Part shown: positions 53,726 through 62,767 of the stretch, in pieces | Numbering within the stretch: the stretch's first letter is position 1 | How the letters are laid out: each line of letters opens with the position of its first letter | NCBI RefSeq assembly: GCF_027925385.1 | Contig: NZ_AP027142.1 | Location: 3,310,501-3,374,500, forward strand | DNA: 64,000 bases | Direction: 5' to 3' | From: Methylocystis iwaonis | GTDB lineage: Bacteria; Pseudomonadota; Alphaproteobacteria; Rhizobiales; Beijerinckiaceae | Notes under the pieces: model-generated | The model's database searches: none | Told to the model about the DNA's origin: nothing | What the model saw: only the letters and a program-made list of their open reading frames with translations | Program-made: the position numbers and the translations under genes

Positions 53726-54226
53726 ATGGGTAAATTGCTGAACGCGTCGCTCGGCGCGGGTCTTGTTCTGGGCCTCGCGGGGGCGCTTCAAGTCGCCCTC
53801 CCGAGCCGGGCGGACACGGAAAACGGATTCATCCGCCTTTTGCCCGAGCAGGCGCCCTTCAAATCGCCGCTTGGCGCAGGGCCGTCCCAGGCGATCATCT
53901 ATGGCGATCCTTCCAAACCCGGTCTCTATGTCGTGCGCAACCGCTTCCCGCCCGGCGCGCATTCCAACCCGCATTTCCATTCCCAGGACCGGCACGCGAC
54001 CGTCATCAAGGGCGTCTGGTACACTGGAGTGGGCGAGAAGATCGACTTCAACGCCGCCGCGCCGCTGAAGGAAGGCTCTTACATGCTGCATCCGGCCAAT
54101 GGCGTGCATTGGGACGGCGCCGGCGCGGAAGAGGTTGTCGTGCAGATCATCGGCGTCGGACCGGTAACGACGACGCAAGTCGGCGCGCCGGATCCGCAGA
54201 GCAGCAATTGGCCGAAACCGAAGTAA
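53726..54226 (+). CDS. Exported cupin-domain protein
   Basis: 166 residues: signal peptide (GAGLVLGLAGALQVALPSRA) and one cupin barrel. The metal-site motif is NPHFHSQDRHATVIKGVWYT (about residues 87-106), with the second half EGSYMLHPANGVHWDG (about 122-137). Such small periplasmic cupins are of unknown specificity. Ribosome site GGGAGTGAGATAGAC. Probably co-transcribed with the arylsulfotransferase-family gene. Confidence 0.8.
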   Translation: MGKLLNASLGAGLVLGLAGALQVALPSRADTENGFIRLLPEQAPFKSPLGAGPSQAIIYGDPSKPGLYVVRNRFPPGAHSNPHFHSQDRHATVIKGVWYTGVGEKIDFNAAAPLKEGSYMLHPANGVHWDGAGAEEVVVQIIGVGPVTTTQVGAPDPQSSNWPKPK

Positions 54227-54243
54227 AATAAACGACTGTTGCC

Positions 54244-54394
54244 CTTCCGCCGCTCGCGAAGCGAGCGATCAGGAACCCAGAACAAATCCAGCGCTATATT
54301 TTGGCGCCCACCGTCATTGCGAGGAGCAGAGCGACGAAGCAATCCAGGGCAGCTATAGCGGCTCTGGATTGCTTCGCTTCGCTCGCAACGACGG
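54244..54394. repeat. Two extragenic palindromes side by side (degenerate A, then B)
   Basis: 54244-54290 is a decayed family A half (CCGCTCGCGAAGCGAGCGAT, then AGGAACCCAGAACAAATCC). 54312-54394 is a family B copy (CGTCATTGCGAGGAGCAGAG ... CTGGATTGCTTCGCTTCGCT, CGCAACGACGG) in which the two arms are swapped relative to the other copies. The 277-base gap 54227-54503 contains nothing else. Confidence 0.8.
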
Positions 54395-54503
54395 AAGGCT
54401 CTGAATTTCCGGTCGGGGTTCCAGCCCGCCGGGAATAACAGCCCCACTTTTCGAGGCGGCGCGATTTCTCGCCACTCGACCGCACCCGGGCGAGCGGAAA
54501 GCG

Positions 54504-54938
54504 TCACCGCAAAATCTGCGTCTCTCGATTGCCGCGGTTGCGCAGCGACGCAATGCTGGTGCGGTCCAGAATGAGCGCGATCGAATCGCGCACGTCCAGC
54601 ATGATGTCGCGGATCGCGCAGGCGTCTTCGTCCGGGCAGTCGGCGCAGCGCTGATAGGCCGTGCGGCTCGCGCAGGCGATCGGCGCGAGCGGGCCGTCGA
54701 GGATGCGGATGATCTGGCCGACGGTGATCTTCTCCGCCGGGCGCGCCAGATGATAGCCGCCGCCCTTGCCCTTCCGGCTGTTGAGAATGCCGGCGTTGCG
54801 CAGCTCGACCAGGATGGCGTCCAGGAATTTCCGAGGGATGTTGTTGGCGGTCGCGATATCGCCAGCCAGACATTTGTCGTCCGCCTTGGCGAGATGGATG
54901 AGCGCCTTCAGCCCGTATTTCGCTTTATTCGAGAGCAT
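54504..54938 (-). CDS. Rrf2-family transcriptional regulator with four-Cys motif
   Basis: 144 residues: winged helix MLSNKAKYGLKALIHLAKAD, NNIPRKFLDAILVELRNAGI, KGKGGGYHLARPAEKITVGQ, then the cluster C-x8-C-x2-C-x5-C (CASRTAYQRCADCPDEDAC). Shares the same fingerprint and long identical stretches with the Rrf2 protein at 40.5 kb, so the two are paralogues. It lies between the cupin and the TonB system; its target is unknown. It could sense redox, Fe-S or sulfur status, like IscR/CymR relatives. Confidence 0.88.
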   Translation of the reverse strand: MLSNKAKYGLKALIHLAKADDKCLAGDIATANNIPRKFLDAILVELRNAGILNSRKGKGGGYHLARPAEKITVGQIIRILDGPLAPIACASRTAYQRCADCPDEDACAIRDIMLDVRDSIALILDRTSIASLRNRGNRETQILR

Positions 54939-55124
54939 TCTTCTTTCGAGGCCAAATCGGCCTGCCCGCGCGCTTGGGAGGCCCTCCGATGCGGACCGCC
55001 CCGATCAACGCTAGCTATCATATAGGAACATCGGGCGAAAGCAGAAGCGCAAATCTGCCTGCCTATCGGCCTCCGCCGCCTGGGCGGTCGGGGCAAGCAA
55101 CTGATTTTATAATCTGAAATTATC
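54939..55124. promoter_or_regulatory. Upstream region of the second Rrf2 gene
   Basis: 186 bases between the Rrf2 start and the terminator of the exb operon. It includes CTATCATATAGGAACATCG at 55014-55032, a possible promoter or autoregulatory site. No gene seen. Confidence 0.35.
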
Positions 55125-55204
55125 AAAAAACACGTCCCGGGCCCGGGAGAAACTGGGCGCTCCGAGGACGGCGGAGCGCCTTGAGGAAACGAGCCCGGGA
55201 CGTT
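55125..55204 (-). terminator. Strong nested terminator of the exbD operon
   Basis: On the minus strand an outer stem (ACGTCCCGGGCTC with CCCGGGACGT) encloses an inner hairpin (GGCGCTCCG ... CGGAGCGCC) and is followed by GTTTTTTG. It starts 9 bases after the exbD stop. Confidence 0.8.
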
Positions 55205-55212
55205 TCGCGCGC

Positions 55213-55648
55213 CTATTGCGCCGCCGAAGCGGCCCTGGCGCCCGATCCAGCGCCCTCGGAGACGAGAGCGACCTTCACATAGCCGGCGGCGTTGATCACG
55301 CCCATCGCCTCGGCGACCTTGCCATAGGCGACGGCCTTGTCGGCGCGCAGATGGATGCGGCGGTCCTTGTTGTTCTCGCTGTTCTCCTTGAGCACGGCGA
55401 GCAGGCCCTCGACGCCGGTCGCCTCTTTCTTGTCGACGAAATAGGAGCCGTTGGCGTCGACGCTGACAACGATCGGCGGCTGCTGGTCATTGAGCTGCTT
55501 GGCCGCCGTCTTGGGCAGATCGACAGGCACGCCCGAGGTCATCAAGGGCGCCGCCACCATGAAGACGATGAGCAGCACCAGCATGACGTCGACGAGCGGC
55601 GTGACATTGATGTCGGCGATAGGCTGCGAGTCGAATTCCGAATCGTGC

Positions 55649-55668
<20 letters not shown>
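55213..55668 (-). CDS. exbD: ExbD/TolR-family biopolymer transport protein
   Basis: Part of the proton-motive-force motor energising TonB. 151 residues: cytoplasmic N-terminus, one TM (about 24-43: PLVDVMLVLLIVFMVAAPLM) with the functional Asp of TPLVDVMLVLLIVF, and a periplasmic domain with an Ala/Gly-rich tail. Its ATG lies inside the end of exbB (20-base overlap). The gene order tonB-exbB-exbD favours ExbD over TolR. Confidence 0.9.
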
Positions 55669-56392
<724 letters not shown>

Positions 56393-56417
56393 TTATCTGC
56401 CTTTCAATAGCTGGGAA

Positions 56418-57188
56418 TCAGGGGCTGAAGGTGAAGGAGCCCGAAAGCGAGACCGGCTTGCCGGGCGCGGCGACGGAGCCGCAACGGCCCCCGAGCCGGT
56501 TGGCGACCGCATCGAAAGCGCCATTGCCCGAAGGCGTGATCGAGAAAGAGGTCATCGATCCGGTGGCGCCGAAGGTCGCGCGGTAGCCGATATGCGCGGT
56601 GCGCGGCGCCTGCGAATCCGGATAGGCGTTGGCGGCGGCGCGCTGCATGCAAGCGTGGAACTGGTTGGCGATCGCCGAGGCCGTTGCGCCCGAGGGAGCC
56701 GCCGGCGCACGAACAGCAGGCGCATCCGTTCTCGCGGCCGTCGGCGCGCGGGCGGTCGCCGGCTTCGCGGCGACCGGCTTTTCGATTTTCTTCTCGAGCT
56801 TGGGCTTGATGGCGGGTTTCTCGATCGGCTTCGGCGGTTCGATCGGCGCAATCGGGTCCAAGACCGGCGGGGGCGGCGGCGGCTCGTCAGGGAGCACGAG
56901 CTCCTCGGGCGGCGGCGGCGTGTCCTCTGGCGGGGGCGGCTCCTCGGCCGGCACGGGCGCAAGTTCGATTACTTGCTGCTCTTCGACGGGCGCCTCCGCG
57001 GCTTTGAAAGACAGGGTGACGATCAGGCCGAGCAGAAGAGCGTAGAGGGCGGCCGCGCCCAATTGGGCGGGATAATTCGGCCGCAGCCCACTCGGCTGCA
57101 GCAATCCCTGCACACCCTGCGGATCAACGAGGAAATCATCGCCGGCGGCGTCGGCGGAGTCGAAATTCGGCGCGGCGGCTGTCGCCAT
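56418..57188 (-). CDS. tonB: TonB-like energy transducer
   Basis: Couples the ExbBD motor to outer-membrane receptors. 256 residues: cytoplasmic 40 residues, one TM (42-61: QLGAAALYALLLGLIVTLSF), a Pro/Glu- then Pro/Lys-rich periplasmic spacer (about 70-145), and a C-terminal domain (about 175-256) with HIGYRATFGATGSMTSFSIT. The Tyr-Pro motif common in TonB C-domains is not obvious, so this is a divergent TonB. First gene of the operon; receptor and barrel genes follow upstream on the same strand. Confidence 0.85.
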   Translation of the reverse strand: MATAAAPNFDSADAAGDDFLVDPQGVQGLLQPSGLRPNYPAQLGAAALYALLLGLIVTLSFKAAEAPVEEQQVIELAPVPAEEPPPPEDTPPPPEELVLPDEPPPPPPVLDPIAPIEPPKPIEKPAIKPKLEKKIEKPVAAKPATARAPTAARTDAPAVRAPAAPSGATASAIANQFHACMQRAAANAYPDSQAPRTAHIGYRATFGATGSMTSFSITPSGNGAFDAVANRLGGRCGSVAAPGKPVSLSGSFTFSP

Positions 57189-57307
57189 CGATGTCGCCCT
57201 TTCTCATGAAAACCAGACGCCCAATGACTAGCGTATATTTCCTATAGACGCAATGTGATTATAGCTGCATCGCACATTCTTTTCACTTCATGCGTCAGCC
57301 GCGCAAC

Positions 57308-57339
57308 AAAAAAGGGCTCGGAACAAATGCCCCGAGCCC
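57308..57339 (-). terminator. Rho-independent terminator of the outer-membrane protein gene
   Basis: On the minus strand GGGCTCGG (57339-57332), a 10-base loop, CCGAGCCC (57321-57314), then TTTTTTG. It begins 23 bases after the stop at 57363: a textbook intrinsic terminator. The remaining gap to 57188 upstream is AT-rich and probably contains the tonB promoter. Confidence 0.88.
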
Positions 57340-57362
57340 AAAGCGCCGCAAACCACCAAAAC

Positions 57363-58109
57363 CTATTTAACGAGCGCCGGCGGCGCCGCGAGCGGGCCAG
57401 CGGAGAAATGATAGTTTATTCCAGCGCGCACCACATGTCCGGCGCTCGAAACATTCGCATTGAGGACGCCGCGATTAGTGTTGTAGGCGACGCCTGTCTC
57501 GGCAAGCCAGGCATAGAGATATTCACCCTTGATCGAGATTTTGTCGTTCCAGGCATATTCGAAGCCGGCGCCAGCGGTCCAACCGGGACGCAGCGTCGGC
57601 CCCGAACTCAACTGCCCATAGGTGAAAGGCGGAAGGCTCGAAAAATTATTCGAGATGAAATTCGTTCCGTAAGCCAAGCCGGCGCTGACATAAGCGAGCC
57701 AGCGCGGCGCGAAGGCGTAGCCCACTCTGCCACGCAGGGTCCCGAGCACCCCGGAGTCGGTCCGGCCGGGATAGCTCCAACCCGTGCGACCAGGCTGAAT
57801 GCTGCCGCGATAGCCGAAATCGGCTTCCGCGCCGAGAACGATCGTATCGGTCCATTGCCAATTATAGCCGATCGTTCCACCACCCACGAAAGCCGAGCCG
57901 CGCAGGGGCGTTTGATTGACGAGCGTGAATGCGCCCTCGCCGAGAATTGCGCCCGCGTAAACGCCGACATAGCCGCCCTGCCAGCTAAACACCGGCGGCG
58001 GCGGGGGCGGTGGAGGCGCTTTGGCGCTCGGCAGATCGGCCGCCGCCGCCGATCCTGCGAGCAGCGAGATCGTCATAGCGGCCAGATGGAAGACGGTAAT
58101 TCTCTTCAT
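57363..58109 (-). CDS. Outer-membrane beta-barrel protein (Omp25/31-like)
   Basis: 248 residues: signal peptide 1-24 (LLAGSAAAADLPSAK), a run of eight prolines (36-43), then an eight-stranded-type barrel (WQGGYVGVYAGAILGEGAFT, VGGGTIGYNWQWTDTIVLGA, GRVGYAFAPRWLAYVSAGLA, NDKISIKGEYLYAWL), ending in VRAGINYHF plus a short tail. Typical abundant alphaproteobacterial surface protein. ATG 58109 follows CAGGAGTTCGTACG; the frame's extension to 58307 has no membrane-protein character. 34 bases from the receptor gene. Confidence 0.87.
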   Translation of the reverse strand: MKRITVFHLAAMTISLLAGSAAAADLPSAKAPPPPPPPPVFSWQGGYVGVYAGAILGEGAFTLVNQTPLRGSAFVGGGTIGYNWQWTDTIVLGAEADFGYRGSIQPGRTGWSYPGRTDSGVLGTLRGRVGYAFAPRWLAYVSAGLAYGTNFISNNFSSLPPFTYGQLSSGPTLRPGWTAGAGFEYAWNDKISIKGEYLYAWLAETGVAYNTNRGVLNANVSSAGHVVRAGINYHFSAGPLAAPPALVK

Positions 58110-58143
58110 CGTACGAACTCCTGAACGTGTAGCGAGACGTTGC

Positions 58144-60612
58144 TCAATAGAGCTTGACGCGCAGCGTCGCGCCGAAGGTGCGTGGGTTGTATGCGTCGAA
58201 GGTGACGGTGGACGGCGAGGGTGACAGGCCCGTAGACGCGATCGTTTGTGCGACGATGATGCGCTCGTCGAGAAGATTGCGGACCCAGAGATTGAAACTG
58301 TAGACATCGTCGTCAGTCTTCAGACCGACGCCAGCGTTCCAGATCGCGTAGGCTGGCATGAACAGCGGATAGATGGACAGCGGATTGGAAAGCTGCGTGC
58401 GCGCCCGCCATGCGGCGTTGGAATAGCTGAAGAGCGTCACGGGCCCCGTATAGCCGACGTCGCGGAAGATCGCACCAAGCGGATATTCGTGATTGAAGCC
58501 GAGGTTGAAGGAGAACGGCGCAACCGGGTTATTTCCCGAAACGCCGCCGGTGATGCTGTGGCCCGAGAGGCTCATATAGGCCGGCGCCGCCACGCCGCCG
58601 ATATTGCTCGAGGCCGGCCACAGGAATTCCGGCGATGGCGAGGCCTTGGGGAAATCGACGTATTGGGCGTTGGTATAAGCGCCCGAGAAGGTCAGCCAGA
58701 GGCGATCGATCGGGCTCCAGCGTCCGTCGATTTCGAAACCGCGCAGACGCACATGACCGATGTTGCCGAGATAGTTCTTGCGAATCGGCACGCCGGAGAC
58801 GTCGGTATAATCCGTGTTCACGAGCACCGACTGGAAATTGTAGATATCATTCCAATAGGCGTTGGCGTTGAGGATGAGCCGGTTGTCGAACCAGTTCGTC
58901 TTGACGCCGATTTCATAGTCCCATGAGACTTCCGGCTTGGTGATGACGGGCTGCCACCCTTGGAAAACGCCGGCGCTGTTGAGGATCGGCAAGGCCTGGG
59001 TATTGACCGCGCCGGATTTTTCGCCGCGCGCCACCGAGCCATAGGTCATGACGTTTTCGTTGATGCGATAGGAGGGATTGAAAAGTCCCGAGATCGAATT
59101 GACGCGTTTCTGCTGTCCGCCCGTGTCGAAGAACGTCGTGCCGCCGGTCGCCTGCCTGACCGCCGCGAGCTGGCTGAGGCTGGAAAGCCCCTGAATCCAG
59201 CCGAAATCCGACCCCTCACGTATCTCGTAAGTGTCGCGCAACCCCGCCGTCAGCGCCCATTTTTCGTCGATGTGCCAAGTTCCCTGGCCGAAAGCAGCCG
59301 TGCTGAAAGTGCGCGCGACGCCGTCGTTGCGATAGGAGAGGCCCCAGAGATTATAGGGATTGGCGTTGATGTTGTTGGCGAACCACTGGCTCGCCTGTGA
59401 ACCGAAATCGACGTGGTTATACGACCAGACATGTTCGTAGAGATTGTAGTTGCCGATCGTCCACTCGAATTCCTGGCCCTGCGGCGACGCAAGGCGCGTT
59501 TCGTGCGAGAATTGATCGACCTTCACGTCATAGGCGTTCGCGCTGATGTCGGTGAGCTGATTGCCGGTCGAGTTGTTGGGATGCAGAATGAATTGACGCC
59601 AGGCCGAGACGCCGGTCAGCGTATTCTCTCCCAAAGTGTAATTGAACTCGTTCGAGACGCCGGTCGTGCGCTGATCGAGCTTGCCCAGTCGCGTGAGATA
59701 AGGCTGGTAGGGATCGAATGTGAGGATCGGCGTGCGCAGGCGCGTCCAGAGATTTTGCGCATAGGTCCTCGCCAGAGCGCCATTTGCCCATAGCGGGAAG
59801 GAGTTTCCGACGACGCCGCTGTAGTTGTTGTATTCATCGGAACGCAGGCGGTCGAAAATCAGGCGATCGGTGAAGTTCTCGCCGACATAGAGCAACTGCC
59901 CGCGAATGCCCCAGCGATTATTGTCCAGGAGCTTCTGGCTGTTGAACTGGTTATGGATCCAGCCGTCGCCACGATCGTAATAGAGCGTCACACGATAGGC
60001 GAGCTTGTCGTCGATGATCGGACCGGTGACGTTGAGCTTTTGCGTGACGCGGTTGTAGGCGCCGATGGTCGTCTCGGACGTCGCAGATCGGGCAAAGGAC
60101 GGCAATTGCGTGCGGATCACGACGGCGCCCACCGTCGTGTTTTTGCCGAGCAGCGTGCCTTGCGGGCCGCGCGCAACCTCGAGCGATTGCAAATCGACGA
60201 AGTCGGCCCATTGGAAGCCGACATGCGTGTAGAAGACGTTGTCGACGATGAGGCCGACCGCCGACTCGGAACCGTCGGCGCCGCCAGAGATGCCGGAAAT
60301 GCCGCGAATCGACATGGCCGAGGTGCGCGGATTGTTGATCGACGGCACGAAATTCGGGACTTTCTGCGCGAAGTCCTGCAGGCGCTCGAGACGCTCTCTC
60401 TCCTGCGTCTTGGCGCCGACCACGCTGACCGGCAACGGCACATCCTGCGCTTTCTCCTCGCGCTGACGCGCCGTGACCTTTACCTCCTCCACCTGCGCAT
60501 CCTGGGCGCGAGCGGCGTCGGCGACCAGCGTCGCAAGCGCGCCAAGGGACAGCGGCGCGAGTGCGGCGCTGGAAAGAAGCATTCTACGAAACGCGAAGCC
60601 GTTACGGCGCAT
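58144..60612 (-). CDS. TonB-dependent outer-membrane receptor
   Basis: Gated 22-stranded barrel for uptake of a siderophore, sugar or other large substrate. 822 residues: signal peptide 1-36 (VADAARAQ cut), TonB box region (VEEVKVTARQREEKAQDVPL), plug (PNFVPSINNPRTSAMSIRGI, VDLQSLEVARGPQGTLLGKN), and barrel ending ARTFGATLRVKLY-like (YNPRTFGATLRVKLY). The pattern resembles the broad group of Fe-siderophore or organic-nutrient receptors annotated in sphingomonads. Substrate not assignable. ATG 60612 preferred over 60648. Confidence 0.92.
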   Translation of the reverse strand: MRRNGFAFRRMLLSSAALAPLSLGALATLVADAARAQDAQVEEVKVTARQREEKAQDVPLPVSVVGAKTQERERLERLQDFAQKVPNFVPSINNPRTSAMSIRGISGISGGADGSESAVGLIVDNVFYTHVGFQWADFVDLQSLEVARGPQGTLLGKNTTVGAVVIRTQLPSFARSATSETTIGAYNRVTQKLNVTGPIIDDKLAYRVTLYYDRGDGWIHNQFNSQKLLDNNRWGIRGQLLYVGENFTDRLIFDRLRSDEYNNYSGVVGNSFPLWANGALARTYAQNLWTRLRTPILTFDPYQPYLTRLGKLDQRTTGVSNEFNYTLGENTLTGVSAWRQFILHPNNSTGNQLTDISANAYDVKVDQFSHETRLASPQGQEFEWTIGNYNLYEHVWSYNHVDFGSQASQWFANNINANPYNLWGLSYRNDGVARTFSTAAFGQGTWHIDEKWALTAGLRDTYEIREGSDFGWIQGLSSLSQLAAVRQATGGTTFFDTGGQQKRVNSISGLFNPSYRINENVMTYGSVARGEKSGAVNTQALPILNSAGVFQGWQPVITKPEVSWDYEIGVKTNWFDNRLILNANAYWNDIYNFQSVLVNTDYTDVSGVPIRKNYLGNIGHVRLRGFEIDGRWSPIDRLWLTFSGAYTNAQYVDFPKASPSPEFLWPASSNIGGVAAPAYMSLSGHSITGGVSGNNPVAPFSFNLGFNHEYPLGAIFRDVGYTGPVTLFSYSNAAWRARTQLSNPLSIYPLFMPAYAIWNAGVGLKTDDDVYSFNLWVRNLLDERIIVAQTIASTGLSPSPSTVTFDAYNPRTFGATLRVKLY

Positions 60613-60634
60613 TGGAACACCCACCCGTTTGCTT

Positions 60635-60664
60635 ATTATATCTACCAACTATGTATATTTGTAA
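60635..60664 (-). promoter_or_regulatory. Predicted promoter of the TonB-dependent receptor
   Basis: Minus strand: TTACAA (60664-60659), 18 bases, TATAAT (60640-60635), giving a leader of about 16 bases to the ATG at 60612. A perfect -10 in otherwise GC-rich DNA. No Fur-like 19-bp palindrome was noticed. Confidence 0.45.
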
Positions 60665-60771
60665 CTGCCGGTCAAGCTGGCAATCGCATTCGCGCCCGAT
60701 CTCGCCGCCAGACTGCGCCCAATATCGCCTGATGTTGCAAAACGGCAACAAAACGCACACAAAACAAAATC

Positions 60772-60799
60772 GGCCGCGATCTCGTGAGAGATCGCGGCC
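60772..60799 (-). terminator. Perfect-stem terminator of the cytochrome b gene
   Basis: 12-bp perfect stem GGCCGCGATCTC / GAGATCGCGGCC with a 4-base loop. On the minus strand it is followed by GATTTTGTTTTGTG, about 70 bases after the cytochrome b stop. The gap 60613-60868 otherwise holds the receptor promoter. Confidence 0.8.
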
Positions 60800-60868
60800 T
60801 TGTCGCCACGTAGGAGAACGCGAGGGGACCTACGCGGCTATTCCATCGTTCGTGACTATGGATAAAGT

Positions 60869-61615
60869 TCAGAAAGCGGCGATATCGACCTGCGCCCCGG
60901 GCACAAAGCGCAGGCCGAACGCGAAAGCGGCGACGATCGCGACGAACAGGAGAAAGGCGACCGCGCCGCGAGAAGATCGCAGCGTTTCCTCGGCCGGCAC
61001 GAATTCACTGGGTTTGCTTCCCGTCACCATGGCGCGGATGATCGGCTCCCGCGCAACGACGACATGCGCGAGCACTGCGGCGACATGCACGAAGACCGCC
61101 GCGAGAATGAGGTAAAAGAGCTTGCGATGAAGCGAGGTCAGCAGGAGGCTTGCGTCCTTGCTGACAAGAGGGGCAAGCGGCCCCGCATTGAATATCTCAT
61201 CGTCGCCGAAGAGCCCGAAAGCCGCCTGCGCGCCGAGCGCCGCCAGCAGCGCGATCACCATCAATGCGCCGAGCGGGTTGTGCCCAACATAGCGTGTATG
61301 TCGACCGCGTCCAACCGCGCTCACATAATGCAACACGCTGCGCGGCCCTTTTAAAAAACTGGCGAAACGCGCATGCCGCGCCCCGACGAAGCCCCAGACG
61401 ATGCGGAAAGTCACGAGGACGATAACCGCATAGCCGAAAAACAAATGCAGCGAGAAATAGGCCGCGCCGAGCTTGTTGGACGCATAGGCTCCGGCGAATG
61501 CGGCGACGAGGCTCCAATGGAAGAACCGTGTCGGCCAATCCCAGACCTTGCGATAAGTCCTCGTCTCACTGTACGACGTCGCAGAAGAGAGACGGTCATT
61601 CTCGATGGTGGTCAT
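60869..61615 (-). CDS. Cytochrome b561-type membrane protein
   Basis: Inner-membrane diheme b cytochrome, probably passing electrons between quinol and a periplasmic c cytochrome. 248 residues with four or five membrane spans and candidate heme His residues in RFFHWSLVAAF, FSLHLFFGYAV, SLHRKLFYLIL and VFVHVAAVLAHV. The cytochrome c gene follows on the 5' side (38 bases upstream, same strand), suggesting the two work as a pair. Confidence 0.85.
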   Translation of the reverse strand: MTTIENDRLSSATSYSETRTYRKVWDWPTRFFHWSLVAAFAGAYASNKLGAAYFSLHLFFGYAVIVLVTFRIVWGFVGARHARFASFLKGPRSVLHYVSAVGRGRHTRYVGHNPLGALMVIALLAALGAQAAFGLFGDDEIFNAGPLAPLVSKDASLLLTSLHRKLFYLILAAVFVHVAAVLAHVVVAREPIIRAMVTGSKPSEFVPAEETLRSSRGAVAFLLFVAIVAAFAFGLRFVPGAQVDIAAF

Positions 61616-61653
61616 ATCGGCCTCGTCACCGTTTTAGTCTTATTTCGCCTTGG

Positions 61654-62148
61654 TTATTTCGCCTTGTAGGTCTCGTGGCAGCCCTTGCAGTCACCCGCCA
61701 GAGCCGCGACGGCCGCTTTGAAAGCGTCGGTCGCGCCCTTTTCTTTGGCGTTGACCTCGACGAGCGCCTGGGCGTGCGCCTGGAAATCTTTCAGCTTCTT
61801 GTCGAAATCGGCGCGATTGCTCCAGACGTCGGCCTTGGCCTTGGATTCGGGCTCGCCGGGGTTCGAGCCTTCGGGAAAGGCGTCTTCGACAATCGTCGAC
61901 AAAAAGGCGATTCTCGACGCGCGCTTTGTCGCCTCCGCTTCGTCATACGGGGCGGTCCCCTTCGAAACAGCGCCGAAATAGCGAAAGTAATTGCCGATCA
62001 GCAGGAAACCGGCCTTGCGGTTCTCGACGGCCTGCTTACCAGGCGCGGGCGCGTTCTGCGCCTGAGCGCCAGCCACAATAGCGACGCTCGCGAGGGCAAC
62101 GGCGGCGGCAATCATGAGAGGCCCGGCGCGGTGTGATAGACGAGACAT
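61654..62148 (-). CDS. Cytochrome c' / c556-type heme protein
   Basis: Exported four-helix-bundle cytochrome, 164 residues: signal peptide 1-31 (VAIVAGAQAQ), helices with NRKAGFLLIGNYFRYFGAVS, and the heme motif near the C-terminus CKGCHETYKAK, the hallmark of c'/c556. Roles of the family include electron transfer and NO binding. ATG 62148 after GGAGTTCGTTGCAT; the frame to 62253 overlaps the peroxiredoxin end and is less likely. Confidence 0.87.
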   Translation of the reverse strand: MSRLSHRAGPLMIAAAVALASVAIVAGAQAQNAPAPGKQAVENRKAGFLLIGNYFRYFGAVSKGTAPYDEAEATKRASRIAFLSTIVEDAFPEGSNPGEPESKAKADVWSNRADFDKKLKDFQAHAQALVEVNAKEKGATDAFKAAVAALAGDCKGCHETYKAK

Positions 62149-62197
62149 ATGCAACGAACTCCATTTGCGATGAGTAATAGTGGTGGAAACAGCCGGC

Positions 62198-62752
62198 TTA
62201 CGGCTTGTGCTCTTCACGCCATTTGCGAACGAACTCGAGCGTGCTCTCGACATGCCGGCTCGGGTTGGAGTCGGTCAGTGAGAAAGCGACTTTTCCGTCC
62301 GGCAGGATCACATAAGAGATGCGGTCGGCAACCGTATCCCCCGAGGCGCTCGGCTTGAGCCGCTTGGCGTCATAGGCGTTGATCACCTTGAAGGCTGGAT
62401 CGGCGGCAACAGGAAATTTGTCGCGGCACTCTTTCGTCGAGAATTCGCGCTGCGTCTCGATCGTGTCGCTCGATACGCCGATGAGGGATGCGCCCGCCGC
62501 AGCAAAACTGTCATAGCTTTCGGCGAATTCATGCGCCTCGATCGTGCAGCCGCGCGTAAACGATTTCGGATAGAAGTAGAGGACGACGGGGCCCTTCTTC
62601 AAAGCCTCCGTGAGGGAGAAGTTGAAATCCTTGCCGCCGATCGCCGCTTGCGCGGCGAAGTCCGGCGCTGCGTCGCCGGGCTTCAACGCGGCTTGCGCCG
62701 CGCTGGCCGACAAAGCGAGGAACAGCGAAATGATGACGCGCGTGATGTTCAT
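62198..62752 (-). CDS. Exported peroxiredoxin (BCP/PrxQ family)
   Basis: Thiol peroxidase. 184 residues: signal peptide 1-21, thioredoxin-fold with LKPGDAAPDF, the peroxidatic Cys in YPKSFTRGCTIEAHEF (about 60-75), SSDTIETQREF. The PrxQ resolving Cys five residues later is His (TIEAH), so a 1-Cys mechanism or a resolving role for the later Cys of TKECRDKF is possible. In a cluster with cytochromes and a rhodanese-like protein. Confidence 0.87.
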   Translation of the reverse strand: MNITRVIISLFLALSASAAQAALKPGDAAPDFAAQAAIGGKDFNFSLTEALKKGPVVLYFYPKSFTRGCTIEAHEFAESYDSFAAAGASLIGVSSDTIETQREFSTKECRDKFPVAADPAFKVINAYDAKRLKPSASGDTVADRISYVILPDGKVAFSLTDSNPSRHVESTLEFVRKWREEHKP

Positions 62753-62767
62753 CGCGACGGACCTTTT

